A DNA stretch of 34,834 nt from an uncultured Hungatella sp. (GCA_910585645.1 CAJUFP010000044.1:1-34834), one strand, 5' to 3'; positions 1 through 8,332 are shown, numbered from the stretch's first letter. The notes: generated by a model not told the origin, from the letters alone. Program-made: numbers and translations.

Positions 1-25
1 CAACTATTTGGGTGAAAATGTAGTG

Positions 26-223
26 CTACTTTTTATGTTCATCGTAGGTTAAATATTTACGATAGTCTTGCGTATCTGCCATATTAGATATAGAATCACT
101 TTTTAAATTGCTATAGATGTCATATGCAACTCTTAGATCACCTCTGGGGCCAAAATGATAATTACATTTGGTAGGAGATGATTTTTTTCCTTGTAAGGAT
201 GAGGGTGATAAAGATTGTGGCAA
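26..223 (-). CDS. Unrecognised short ORF, possible gene remnant
   Basis: This 65-codon reading frame opens with TTG, has two in-frame TAA codons directly upstream and shows no ribosome binding site. I do not recognise the product. The C-terminal half is charged and tyrosine-rich, including the stretch DTQDYRKYLTYDEHKK, and looks more protein-like than the serine- and proline-rich start. It may be the tail of a gene whose 5' part has decayed. The surrounding 1-560 region is AT-rich compared with the operon at 566-2916, which fits accessory or decaying DNA. It could also be chance. Confidence 0.15.
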   Translation of the reverse strand: MPQSLSPSSLQGKKSSPTKCNYHFGPRGDLRVAYDIYSNLKSDSISNMADTQDYRKYLTYDEHKK

Positions 224-277
224 TTATTATGAGTACCCTGAGAGAAATCTTTATGTATTTTATATCGCAATCTGCAT

Positions 278-302
278 GGTCAGCGCGGTGAACGCGCTGA
301 CC
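278..302. repeat. Perfect 10-bp hairpin
   Basis: GGTCAGCGCG and CGCGCTGACC form a perfect 10-bp stem around a 5-nt loop. It is GC-rich inside an AT-rich stretch, lies between two short minus-strand ORFs, and has no T-tract on either side. It could slow or weakly terminate minus-strand transcription leaving the AEC permease operon, or be a recombination scar. The function is unknown. Confidence 0.5.
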
Positions 303-367
303 TGTCTGAACGTTACTATTCTGTCAAATGGGTATTCATTTGGAAGAATTTGTCATGATATTTGTGT

Positions 368-544
368 TTAATTTTTCCCAAGAGTATCCCCAAAAATCTG
401 ACATGGCGCAAAAATGCGACTAACATTTTCGTTAGTTACTGGATGAACACCGTTTCTATCCTTGATCATAGGTTTCTCCGCGCTATCACTTAATTCAACA
501 TTGTACTTCTCACATAATGCGAAAAATAAACTTTTATCAAACAT
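368..544 (-). CDS. Small uncharacterised protein, about 58 aa
   Basis: A short frame begins MFDKSLFFALCEKYNVELSD and ends near FGDTLGKN. It starts about 20 nt after the stop of the AEC permease. A good GAGGTG ribosome site sits 5 nt before the ATG at 544; a second ATG at 547 lies immediately upstream. The spacing and Shine-Dalgarno support expression as the last gene of the FAD oxidoreductase/permease operon. I do not recognise a family. The acidic, cysteine-containing sequence looks like real coding sequence. The abrupt C-terminus, followed by AT-rich DNA of unclear coding status, suggests it may be truncated relative to longer relatives; that is inference. Confidence 0.45.
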   Translation of the reverse strand: MFDKSLFFALCEKYNVELSDSAEKPMIKDRNGVHPVTNENVSRIFAPCQIFGDTLGKN

Positions 545-565
545 CATATCACCTCTTCTTCCTCA

Positions 566-1492
566 TTATACTCCAAACCAAAGTTTCAAAATAACAGCCA
601 GCACAGGAATCGTAACCATAGAACACAAGGTTGACATAACGACGCTGATAGACGCGATGCGCCCCTGTTTTTCATACTGACTGCTGGCCATAGCCACCAT
701 GGACGCGATGGGCATACCGATGGTCATGGCTGTCATGCAGATAAGCAGGGCGTTATCGGTAAGAAAACTCATATACAGCGCGGTAAGGATCGGCATCACC
801 AGCAGGCGGATAACCGTTACAGCGTAGATCCGCTTTTCACTGAATATGTCATGGAGCGGATAGTTGGCCATATTGCTTCCGATGATGAGCATGGACAAAG
901 GCGTGGTCACGCTTCCGATAAAACTACACGGCTCCAGGATAAGATCCGGAAGGGAGATGCCTGTAAATGGGATGGCAAGGGCGAGAACCGCAGCCATAGT
1001 CCCTGCGTTCAGAAGCCGTTTTGGCTCAAACCGGGATGTGTTCCCGGCATCCCTGTCATAGAGAAACAGGGTGTAGGAATAGAACAACAGGTTAAATCCC
1101 AGATTGAAGATGGTGGTATAAAAAATAGAGATGTCCCCATACAGCGCCTGAACTACCGGGTATCCCATAAAGCCCACATTGGCGTGCATTACCATGGAGC
1201 GGTAGGTTCCCCGGCAGTCAGCAGGCGCATGGAGCAGCCTGGCTATGACTGCGGAGATCGCGGGAAAAGTGCAGTAAAGCACAAGACCGGCGGTCAAAAG
1301 CAGTATAAGCTCTCCCTGGCTGCCTGCCGATACGTGACCGGCGGAACTGATGATGAGCAGCGGGGAGGTAAGGTTTACCACCAGGGAAGAAAGCTTTTTA
1401 CAGGTGCCGGCATCCAGGATGTCCTTTTTGTTCAGGTAAAATCCAACTGCGAGAGTGATCAAAAGTTTGGTCATAGTAACAATGATCGCCAT
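566..1492 (-). CDS. AEC (auxin efflux carrier) family permease
   Basis: The predicted protein has 308 residues, is strongly hydrophobic throughout, and has about eight to ten membrane spans. The N-terminal run (TMTKLLITLAVGFYLNKK) and the pattern of two homologous helical halves are typical of the AEC/MdcF-type transporter family, and the length is normal for it. Members export or exchange organic anions such as malate or malonate in bacteria; the substrate cannot be read from sequence. The start at 1492 follows GGAGG with a 9-nt spacer. The gene lies 23 nt downstream of the FAD oxidoreductase and is probably cotranscribed with it from the promoter at 3014-3043, hinting that the permease may move a substrate or product related to that enzyme. 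Family assignment is firm; the link is inferred. Confidence 0.85.
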   Translation of the reverse strand: MAIIVTMTKLLITLAVGFYLNKKDILDAGTCKKLSSLVVNLTSPLLIISSAGHVSAGSQGELILLLTAGLVLYCTFPAISAVIARLLHAPADCRGTYRSMVMHANVGFMGYPVVQALYGDISIFYTTIFNLGFNLLFYSYTLFLYDRDAGNTSRFEPKRLLNAGTMAAVLALAIPFTGISLPDLILEPCSFIGSVTTPLSMLIIGSNMANYPLHDIFSEKRIYAVTVIRLLVMPILTALYMSFLTDNALLICMTAMTIGMPIASMVAMASSQYEKQGRIASISVVMSTLCSMVTIPVLAVILKLWFGV

Positions 1493-1515
1493 AAAAGCTT
1501 TCCTCCGTCTGTATG

Positions 1516-2916
1516 TTAATTCTGTAAAATACTTCTGGCCACGCTGATCCCGTTGGCGGAAGCCTGCTGGAGTCCCCTGGTGACAGAAGCCCCGTCCCCG
1601 ATTGCCCGCAGCCCATGGATGCTGGTCTCAAAATCCGTGTTCACCACCACTTTGTTGGAATAGAACTTTACTTCCACCCCGTAGAGAAGGGTTTCGTCGC
1701 TGGCAATGCCCGGAGTCACCTTGTCCAGGGCCAAAAGCATCTCCTTGATGTCTACCATGATCCGATGGGGGAACACCAGGGAAAGGTCTCCCGGGACAGC
1801 GTCCTTTAAAGTGGGGATCAGATTATTGCGGCACAGCCGCTCCTCGGTGGTGCGCCGTCCTCTCTGGAAGTCGCCGAAGGTCTGGACCATAATCTTCCCG
1901 TCGCACAGCATGTTGCTTAACTGGGCGATGTGTTTGCCGTACTCAATGGGAGTCTTAAAAGGCTTGGTAAAATTTTTCGACACCAGCAGGGCAAAGTTGG
2001 TGTTGTTTGTCTTGTAATCCTTTGACTTGTAGGCGTGTCCATTGACCACTGCCAGGCCGTTTTCATAGTATTCCGTGGCAACCTCGCCGGATGGGTTGGT
2101 GCAGAAGGTGCGGACCTTGTCGTCAAAGGTGGGGGTGTAGTACACCAGCTTGGCCTCATAGAGATTCTTGTTGAGAAATTCCATGACTTCATCCCGAACT
2201 TCCACCCGGACGCCGATATCCACAGTTCCTACTTCCGTCTCAATGCCATGGCGTTTGCAGATGTGGCTGAACCAGTCAGACCCCTCCCTCCCCATGGCAG
2301 CCACCACCTCCGGGGCATAGCAGATCTCGCCCTTGTCTGTAACCACGCCTTTTGCGCAGCTTTCTTCTATTATAATGTCTTCCACCATGGTATTGAATTT
2401 CATCTCAACGCCATGGGACAGGAGATGTTCCTGAAGGCGGGTGTAGATCTTATACCCCTCCTCTGTGCCGAGATGGCGGATAGGGCATTCGATCAGCTTT
2501 AAATTGGCCTTGATGGCTTTTCTGCGGATCTCCTCGATCTCCTTCTGCTTATCCACGCCGTACACGTTGGTGTCAGCGCCGAATTTCAGGTAGATCTCGT
2601 CAGACTCCCGGATCAGCTCCACCGCCTTGTCATAGCCAAGGATATCCGGAAGATGGCCGCCTACATCCGGAGACAGGGAAAGCTTGCCGTCGGAAAATGC
2701 CCCCGCCCCTGCAAAGCCTGTAGTGATGGAACAGGGTTTGCACCCAACGCAGGTCTTAGTGGTTCTCTTGGGACAGGTGCGCTTTTCAATAGGCCGCCCC
2801 TTTTCGATCATGAGTATTTTCATGTCAGGTCTTTTCCCGATCAGTTCATAGGCACAGAAAATGCCGGATGGGCCGGCTCCGATGATGATAACGTCAAATT
2901 GATTCGATGGATTCAT
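1516..2916 (-). CDS. NAD(P)/FAD-dependent oxidoreductase, COG2509 type
   Basis: This 466-residue flavoprotein begins with a Rossmann dinucleotide-binding motif (VIIIGAGPSGIFCAYEL, about residues 9-25), followed by an acidic strand end (MIEKG). A cysteine group follows at C48, C56, C59 and C62, then the sequence GAGAFSDGKL typical of the uncharacterised FAD-dependent dehydrogenase family COG2509. Near the C-terminus GLRAIGDGASVTRGLQQA is the second FAD-contact segment. The fold resembles BaiN/HI0933-type oxidoreductases; the substrate is unknown. The four cysteines could bind an Fe-S cluster, which is inference from spacing (C-x7-C-x2-C-x2-C). The start at 2916 is preceded by AAGGAG with a 7-nt spacer. 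It is the first gene of the operon with the AEC permease. Confidence 0.85.
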   Translation of the reverse strand: MNPSNQFDVIIIGAGPSGIFCAYELIGKRPDMKILMIEKGRPIEKRTCPKRTTKTCVGCKPCSITTGFAGAGAFSDGKLSLSPDVGGHLPDILGYDKAVELIRESDEIYLKFGADTNVYGVDKQKEIEEIRRKAIKANLKLIECPIRHLGTEEGYKIYTRLQEHLLSHGVEMKFNTMVEDIIIEESCAKGVVTDKGEICYAPEVVAAMGREGSDWFSHICKRHGIETEVGTVDIGVRVEVRDEVMEFLNKNLYEAKLVYYTPTFDDKVRTFCTNPSGEVATEYYENGLAVVNGHAYKSKDYKTNNTNFALLVSKNFTKPFKTPIEYGKHIAQLSNMLCDGKIMVQTFGDFQRGRRTTEERLCRNNLIPTLKDAVPGDLSLVFPHRIMVDIKEMLLALDKVTPGIASDETLLYGVEVKFYSNKVVVNTDFETSIHGLRAIGDGASVTRGLQQASANGISVARSILQN

Positions 2917-2982
2917 ATGTGTGCTCCTTTTGATTAAAAATAGTAGAGATCATAGGTAACCGTTCAGATAGGTTTGCGGGAA

Positions 2983-3005
2983 TACGGCCCATCGCCGTAA
3001 CGGCG
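2983..3005 (-). promoter_or_regulatory. Leader with two overlapping, mutually exclusive hairpins
   Basis: Just downstream of the predicted start site of the FAD oxidoreductase operon, two short stems share bases. One is TACGGC/GCCGTA at 2983-2999. The other is CGCCG/CGGCG at 2993-3005. Only one can form at a time, as in small attenuators or mRNA stability elements. No T-tract follows either stem on the minus strand, so termination is not indicated. The function is speculative. Confidence 0.3.
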
Positions 3006-3013
3006 CTCCATGT

Positions 3014-3043
3014 ATTATACTATAAATCAGGCTGCGCAATCAA
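3014..3043 (-). promoter_or_regulatory. Sigma-A promoter of the FAD oxidoreductase/AEC operon
   Basis: On the minus strand TTGATT (3038-3043) is followed after 18 bp by a perfect TATAAT (3014-3019). The predicted start near 3007 leaves a leader of about 90 nt before the ATG at 2916. No competing promoter of this quality was seen between 2917 and 3248. Confidence 0.6.
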
Positions 3044-3123
3044 GGGAAAAACGGAATGTTTCGTTACTATGTTTCATTGCTATTTACTTCCGCCTTAAAA
3101 ACTGATATGATAAAAGCCAAATC

Positions 3124-3178
3124 AGCGTTAGCAGATAAGACAGAGGGACAGCCCCCTATTCTGAATCCTGCTAACGCT
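3124..3178. repeat. 11-bp inverted repeat with 33-nt spacer
   Basis: AGCGTTAGCAG at 3124-3134 and its exact complement CTGCTAACGCT at 3168-3178 flank a 33-nt segment containing AGGGACAGCCCCCT. The arrangement, between the divergent FAD oxidoreductase and ORF6N genes, could be a long hairpin in an ORF6N leader, an operator pair, or the end of a small mobile or repeat element. No flanking target duplication was seen. Confidence 0.45.
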
Positions 3179-3212
3179 TAACGTGCTGTCAAATCTCTGG
3201 TATTTTATTGTG

Positions 3213-3226
3213 GAATCATATGATTC
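3213..3226. promoter_or_regulatory. Perfect 14-bp palindrome before the ORF6N gene
   Basis: GAATCATATGATTC is a perfect palindrome ending about 20 bp before the ATG at 3249 and just upstream of its ribosome site. The position suits an operator for a dimeric repressor or autoregulation by the ORF6N protein. There is no direct evidence of binding. Confidence 0.3.
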
Positions 3227-3248
3227 AAAGTGGAAAGGATGATAAAAG

Positions 3249-3994
3249 ATGGCTGATACAGAACAAACAGCTATGAAAAAGACAAATGATCATACCCAGG
3301 AAGTAAGCATCGAATCAGCTCAATCCGATATAAAAAGTTTGATATATGTTGTGCGTAACCGGCAGGTTATGATAGATAGTGATTTAGCGATGCTGTATCA
3401 AGTCGAGACTAAGGTATTTAATCAGGCAGTAAAGAGGAATATAGCACGTTTCCCTGATAATTTTAGGTTTCAACTTAATAAAGATGAATTTGAATCTTTG
3501 AGGTCACAATTTGTGACCTCAAAGAAAGATACAAACAAAGGCGGGCGCAGATATTTGAATACATATCCGAGCATGAGGAATCTAGTCAAAAGATATTTTT
3601 TGACGGACAGATTTATGACGCATTCAGTCTTATAGTAAATCTAATTCAAAAAGCGGATAAAGATATTACTCTGATAGACGGATATGTGGACATTGGGACA
3701 TTGAATCTACTTTCAAAGAAAAAGTCTGATGTTGTAGTGACAATTTACACACAAAAACAGACGAAACTGACAAAAACAGATATTAAGAATTTTAATGCGC
3801 AATACCCGGCATTAAAAATAAAATATACCAAAGCATTCCATGACAGATTTTTAATTCTTGACCAAAGGATAGCTTATCATGTAGGAGCATCTTTGAAAGA
3901 TGCAGGAAAGAGATGTTTTGGCATCAACCTTATTCAAGATGGAGGAGTCGTTAGGGATATATTACAGAGGTTAGAACTGGAAACGGAAGAATAA
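3249..3994 (+). pseudogene. ORF6N-domain protein, broken by internal deletion and frameshift
   Basis: The intact 5' frame (3249-3635) encodes the ORF6N DNA-binding domain, with IDSDLAMLYQVETKVFNQAV and FPDNFRFQLNKDEF, and runs in frame up to GGRRYL near 3557. Relatives continue with PYxFTEQGxAML. Here the frame instead runs into foreign residues and stops at 3635. The family's C-terminal part is present in another frame from about 3551 (IFEYISEHEESSQKIFFDGQ) through DGYVDIGTLNLLSKK to the stop at 3994. A middle block, perhaps 60-70 codons, is therefore missing. The junction lies on ATATTTG, which fits both the RYL codons and the IFE codons, suggesting microhomology-mediated deletion. ORF6N proteins are phage- or mobile-element-linked. 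The 5' half still has a good ribosome site (AAAGGATG), so a 128-aa product may be made. Confidence 0.85.
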
Positions 3995-4044
3995 TAACTT
4001 GCTGTCATAAATCATCAGCAATGAGAATAAGGAGCAGAAAAGGG

Positions 4045-4632
4045 ATGTATATTATAGCAGGACTGGGGAATCCGGGGAAGCAGTATGAGAATACGAGACA
4101 TAACGTGGGATTTGGTGTGATCGATATCCTGGCGGACCGCATGGGCATCTGCGTGGATGAGAAAAAGCATAAAGGGCTGTGCGGGAGAGGCGTGCTAAAG
4201 GGGCAGAAGGTGGTGCTGTTAAAACCGCAGACCTTCATGAATCTCAGCGGCGAGAGCGTCCGGGCGGCGGCGGATTTTTATAAGGTGGACCAGGAACAGA
4301 TCCTGGTGATCTATGATGACGTGAGCCTTGAGTCGGGGCAGCTTCGGATCCGTGGGAAAGGGAGCGCAGGGGGCCACAACGGGATCAAGAATCTCATCGC
4401 CCACTTGGGGACCCAGGAATTTCCGAGAGTGAAAGTGGGAGTTGGGGAAAAGCCGAAGGGCATGGACTTGGCCGACTATGTGCTGAGCCGTTTTTCCAAA
4501 GGGGAGCAGGAGCTGATGGAGGAAGCCTTTAAAAACGCGGCGGACGCGGCGGCCATGATCATCAGCCAGGGGTTGGAGGACGCGATGAACCATTTTAACG
4601 GAAAACGAAAAGCGGAAGAACCGCGCAAATGA
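4045..4632 (+). CDS. pth: Peptidyl-tRNA hydrolase
   Basis: Pth cleaves the ester bond of peptidyl-tRNAs released from stalled ribosomes, recycling tRNA in the cytoplasm. The 195-residue product has the family signature IAGLGNPGKQYENTRHNVGF near the N-terminus, with the catalytic histidine as H19. It also has FMNLSG and the YDDVS/GSAGGHNG segment that lines the active site. Length is normal. An ATG at 4021 is in frame upstream, but the start at 4045 is preferred because AAGGAG lies 10 nt before it and homologues begin at MYIIAGLGNPG. It ends 24 nt before mfd; the pth-mfd order is conserved in Bacillota and suggests cotranscription. The ORF6N remnant lies immediately upstream, so its promoter region may have been disturbed. 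Confidence 0.96.
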   Translation: MYIIAGLGNPGKQYENTRHNVGFGVIDILADRMGICVDEKKHKGLCGRGVLKGQKVVLLKPQTFMNLSGESVRAAADFYKVDQEQILVIYDDVSLESGQLRIRGKGSAGGHNGIKNLIAHLGTQEFPRVKVGVGEKPKGMDLADYVLSRFSKGEQELMEEAFKNAADAAAMIISQGLEDAMNHFNGKRKAEEPRK

Positions 4633-4656
4633 TCGGCAGACGGGAAAGGGGAACAC

Positions 4657-7600
4657 ATGAGCAGGGTATTTGCAAATCCGCTGACAGAACTGGCGGAATA
4701 TGAGGAGATGAACCAGGATTTAAACCGGGGAAACGGTCCGGTCCAGATCAGCGGCTGCATGGATTCACAGAAGGTCCATCTGATGGAGGAGGCAGGGGAG
4801 CGCTTACGCTGGAAACTGGTGGTGACCTATGATGATTCCAGGGCAAAAGAGATCTATGAGGATTTTAAATGCTTTCGAAACAGCGTATACCTGTACCCTT
4901 CCAGGGATCTTTTGTTCTACACCGCGGACATTCACGGCAATCTGCTGACAAAGCAGAGGCTGCAGGTGCTAAAGCATTTAATTGAGGATGATGACGGCGT
5001 GGTAGTCACCACTCTGGACGGGCTGATGGACCATCTTCTCCCTCTTTGGGCTGTGAAGGAACAGATCCTCACAGTAAAAACAGGGGAAGCTATTGACGTG
5101 GAGAGGTGGAAGGAGCTGCTGGTGGACCTGGGGTATGAGCGGATGCCTCAGGTGGACGGTATGGGTCAGTTTTCCATAAGGGGCGGGATCATCGACGTGT
5201 TTCCCCTGACCGAGGAGCTGCCCTTTCGGATCGAGCTGTGGGATGATGAGGTGGACTCGATCAGGACTTTTGACCTGGAAAGCCAGCGGTCTGTGGAGCA
5301 GGTGGAGGAAGCGGTTCTCTATCCGGCCACAGAGCAGGCCCTTAAGAGAGAACAGCTGAAACAGGGCATTGACCGCATAAAAGAGGCCGGGCTTAAGCAG
5401 GAAAAGCTTTTCAGGAAGCAGATGAAGACCGAGGAGGCCCACCGGATCTTTTCCATAGTAAAAGAATTTACCGAGGGACTGGAACAGGGGTTCAGTGTCA
5501 GCGGGCTGGACAGCTATCTGACCTATTTTTGCCAGGACACCGTATCATTTCAGCAGTATTTTCCAGAAGAAGACACGGCTATTTTCTTAGACGAGCCGGC
5601 CAGGCTGAAGGAAAAGGGGGAGACGGTGGAGGCGGAATTTCGGGAGAGCATGGTCACTCGTCTGGAAAAGGGGTATCTTCTGCCGGAACAGACCAGCCTT
5701 CTGTACACCGTGAAGGAGACCCTTGCCAGGCTGTTGACGCCCCGGACGGTCATGGTCACAGGGCTGGAGCAGAGGCTGTCCGGGATGACGGCCAAGAACC
5801 GATACGGTATCCAGGCAAAAAACATCAATTCCTATCAAAATGGTTTTGAGCTTCTGATCAAAGATCTGAAGCGGTGGAAGCGGGAAAAGTACCGGGTGGT
5901 GCTTTTGTCCGGTTCCCACACCAGGGCAAAGCGTCTGGCAGGAGATCTAAGAGAGTATGAGCTTAGCGCGTTTTTTTCGGAGGAGGAAACTCCCCAGGTA
6001 AAGCCGGGAGAACTTCTGGTGACCTACGGCAATCTTCACAGGGGGTTTGAGTATCCTCAGATCAAGTTTGTGGTCATCACTGAGGGCGATATGTTCGGCG
6101 CTGCCAGGAAGAAGCGGAGACGGAAGCAGACATCCTATGAGGGCAGGAAGATACAGAGCTTTACCGAGCTGTCCGTAGGGGATTATGTGGTCCATGAAGA
6201 GCATGGCCTGGGTATCTACCGGGGGATTGAGAAGATCGAGCAGGACCACATTGTCAAGGACTACTTAAAGATCGAGTACGCGGACGGAGGAAATCTGTAT
6301 CTTCTGGCTACCAGGCTGGACGGGATCCAGAAGTACGCGGGGGCGGACGCCAAGGCTCCCAAGTTAAACAAGCTGGGCGGGGAACAGTGGAAGAGGACGA
6401 AAGCCAAGGTCAAGGGAGCGGTTAAGGAGATCGCCAGAGAGCTGGTGGAGCTGTACGCGGCCAGGCAGGAGACGGCGGGATTTCAGTACAGCCAGGACTC
6501 GGTCTGGCAGAGGGAGTTTGAGGAGCTGTTTCCCTATGAGGAGACGGACGATCAGCTGGATGCCATCGAGGCCACCAAAAAGGACATGGAAAGCCGGAAG
6601 ATCATGGACCGGCTTATCTGCGGAGACGTGGGGTACGGCAAGACGGAGATCGCCCTTCGGGCCGCGTTTAAAGCCATACAGGACAGCAAACAGGTGGTCT
6701 ATCTGGTGCCAACCACCATTCTGGCCCAGCAGCATTACAATACGTTTGTCCAGCGAATGAAAGATTTTCCCGTGAGAGTGGATCTGATGTCCAGGTTCCG
6801 CAGCAGCGCGGAACAGAAGAAGACCTTGACAGATCTGAAAAAAGGGCTTGTGGATGTAGTCATCGGAACCCATCGGGTGCTTTCCAAGGACGTGGCCTTT
6901 AAAGATCTGGGGCTTCTCATCATTGACGAGGAGCAGCGGTTCGGAGTGGCGCACAAAGAAAAGATCAAGCAGCTGAAAGAGAACATCGACGTGCTGACAT
7001 TGACTGCCACGCCGATTCCAAGAACTCTTCACATGAGTCTGGTGGGGATCCGGGATATGAGCGTTTTGGAGGAGCCTCCGGTGGACCGGGTACCGATCCA
7101 GACCTATGTGATGGAGTACAATGACGAGATGGTGAGGGAGGCCATCAACCGGGAGCTGGCCCGGCATGGGCAGGTGTACTATGTGTATAACCGGGTTCAT
7201 GATATTGACGAGGTGGCAGGCCATGTAGCCCAGCTGGTGCCGGGGGCCACGGTAGTATTTGCCCACGGACAGATGAATGAGCGGCAGCTGGAAAAGATCA
7301 TGTTTGATTTTGTCAACGGAGATATTGACGTGCTGGTGTCCACCACCATCATTGAGACCGGGCTGGATATCCCCAATGCCAACACCATGATCATCCACGA
7401 CGCGGACCGCATGGGGCTGTCCCAGCTGTATCAGCTTCGGGGGCGGGTCGGGCGGTCCAACCGGGTATCTTACGCCTTTCTGATGTATAAGAGAGACAAG
7501 ATGCTGAAAGAAGAGGCGGAAAAACGGCTCCAGGCCATCAGGGAGTTTACGGAGCTGGGCTCCGGCATCAAGATCGCCATGCGGGATCTGGAGATCCGGG

Positions 7601-8217
7601 GGGCGGGCAATGTGCTGGGAGCGGAGCAGCACGGCCACATGGAGGCTGTAGGGTATGATCTGTACTGTAAGCTGTTAAATCAGGCAGTACAGGCCCTGAA
7701 AGGCAAACGGGTGGAGGAGGAAGACTTTCAGACTGTGGTGGACTGCGATATCAACGCCTACATTCCGGCAGGGTATATTAAAAATGAGTATCAGAAGCTG
7801 GATATCTACAAGCGGATCTCAGCCATTGAGAATGAGGATGAGTACATGGATATGCAGGATGAGCTCATAGACCGGTTCGGGGAGCTGCCGAAGGCTGTGG
7901 AAAATCTGCTGAAAGTAGCATATGTAAAGGCTTTGGCCCATCGGGTGTATATGACAGAGGTGAATATCAACCGCCAGGAGATCCGCATGACCTTGTACCC
8001 GAAAGCCAGGCTGGATATGGAAGGACTGCCCCGGCTGATCGCGGACTATCAGGGAACCCTTAAGGTTCGGACCGGGGAAATTCCAGGATTTTTCTATCAG
8101 GAGAGAAACGCGAAGAACCGGGACAGCATAAAGATGATGGAGAAAGCGGAGGAGATCCTGGGAAGAATGGGGGAATTGGCGCTGACCGGCGAAGAGAACA
8201 GGACAGTGGAGGTATGA
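4657..8217 (+). CDS. mfd: Transcription-repair coupling factor Mfd
   Basis: Mfd is an ATP-driven DNA translocase that removes RNA polymerase stalled at lesions and recruits UvrA. The 1186-residue protein has the full domain order. A degenerate UvrB-like N-terminal module includes SIRGGIIDVFPL. The CarD-like RNA polymerase interaction domain starts near residue 502 (FTELSVGDYVVHEEHGLGIY). The helicase core has Walker A GDVGYGKTE (656-664), DEEQ (757-760), the TRG-region STTIIETGLDIPNANT and GRVGRS (about 929). The C-terminal TRCF domain contains YIKNEYQKLDIYKRI. Length is slightly above the usual 1150-1180. AAAGGGG precedes the ATG by 5 nt. No peptidyl-prolyl isomerase or spoVT follows, unlike many Clostridia; a convergent gene lies downstream instead. 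Confidence 0.98.
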   Translation: MSRVFANPLTELAEYEEMNQDLNRGNGPVQISGCMDSQKVHLMEEAGERLRWKLVVTYDDSRAKEIYEDFKCFRNSVYLYPSRDLLFYTADIHGNLLTKQRLQVLKHLIEDDDGVVVTTLDGLMDHLLPLWAVKEQILTVKTGEAIDVERWKELLVDLGYERMPQVDGMGQFSIRGGIIDVFPLTEELPFRIELWDDEVDSIRTFDLESQRSVEQVEEAVLYPATEQALKREQLKQGIDRIKEAGLKQEKLFRKQMKTEEAHRIFSIVKEFTEGLEQGFSVSGLDSYLTYFCQDTVSFQQYFPEEDTAIFLDEPARLKEKGETVEAEFRESMVTRLEKGYLLPEQTSLLYTVKETLARLLTPRTVMVTGLEQRLSGMTAKNRYGIQAKNINSYQNGFELLIKDLKRWKREKYRVVLLSGSHTRAKRLAGDLREYELSAFFSEEETPQVKPGELLVTYGNLHRGFEYPQIKFVVITEGDMFGAARKKRRRKQTSYEGRKIQSFTELSVGDYVVHEEHGLGIYRGIEKIEQDHIVKDYLKIEYADGGNLYLLATRLDGIQKYAGADAKAPKLNKLGGEQWKRTKAKVKGAVKEIARELVELYAARQETAGFQYSQDSVWQREFEELFPYEETDDQLDAIEATKKDMESRKIMDRLICGDVGYGKTEIALRAAFKAIQDSKQVVYLVPTTILAQQHYNTFVQRMKDFPVRVDLMSRFRSSAEQKKTLTDLKKGLVDVVIGTHRVLSKDVAFKDLGLLIIDEEQRFGVAHKEKIKQLKENIDVLTLTATPIPRTLHMSLVGIRDMSVLEEPPVDRVPIQTYVMEYNDEMVREAINRELARHGQVYYVYNRVHDIDEVAGHVAQLVPGATVVFAHGQMNERQLEKIMFDFVNGDIDVLVSTTIIETGLDIPNANTMIIHDADRMGLSQLYQLRGRVGRSNRVSYAFLMYKRDKMLKEEAEKRLQAIREFTELGSGIKIAMRDLEIRGAGNVLGAEQHGHMEAVGYDLYCKLLNQAVQALKGKRVEEEDFQTVVDCDINAYIPAGYIKNEYQKLDIYKRISAIENEDEYMDMQDELIDRFGELPKAVENLLKVAYVKALAHRVYMTEVNINRQEIRMTLYPKARLDMEGLPRLIADYQGTLKVRTGEIPGFFYQERNAKNRDSIKMMEKAEEILGRMGELALTGEENRTVEV

Positions 8218-8271
8218 CAGATCCCCCTGCCTAAGGGCGGGCCCATAGATCACGGAGATGAGCTCGGTTAC

Positions 8272-8310
8272 AAAAAATGCCAGCCTTACCACAATGGAAA
8301 GGCTGGCATT
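8272..8310 (-). terminator. Intrinsic terminator of the 8333-8953 gene
   Basis: A perfect 12-bp stem (AATGCCAGCCTT at 8276-8287 with AAGGCTGGCATT at 8299-8310) and an 11-nt loop lies 22 nt after the minus-strand stop. Read on the minus strand it is followed by six T residues (8272-8277). On the plus strand no T-tract follows, so it would serve mfd only weakly. A shorter GC stem at 8226-8241 lies just after mfd. Confidence 0.85.
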
Positions 8311-8332
8311 CATTCGCTTAAATGAAACGGGT

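Noticed and set aside
851..1519. 222-codon plus-strand ORF over the AEC permease
   Set aside because: It is antisense to a clear membrane transporter gene, and its hydrophilic Gly/Lys/Arg-rich product looks like a shadow.
3686..3994. Independent 102-aa gene starting at 3686
   Set aside because: It is the C-terminal part of the broken ORF6N gene. The same frame is open upstream to about 3551 with family-like sequence, so the ATG is internal.
6364..7638. 424-codon minus-strand ORF opposite mfd
   Set aside because: It lies wholly within mfd, has an unusual His/Leu/Pro-rich composition typical of antisense translation, and shows no ribosome site or family motif.
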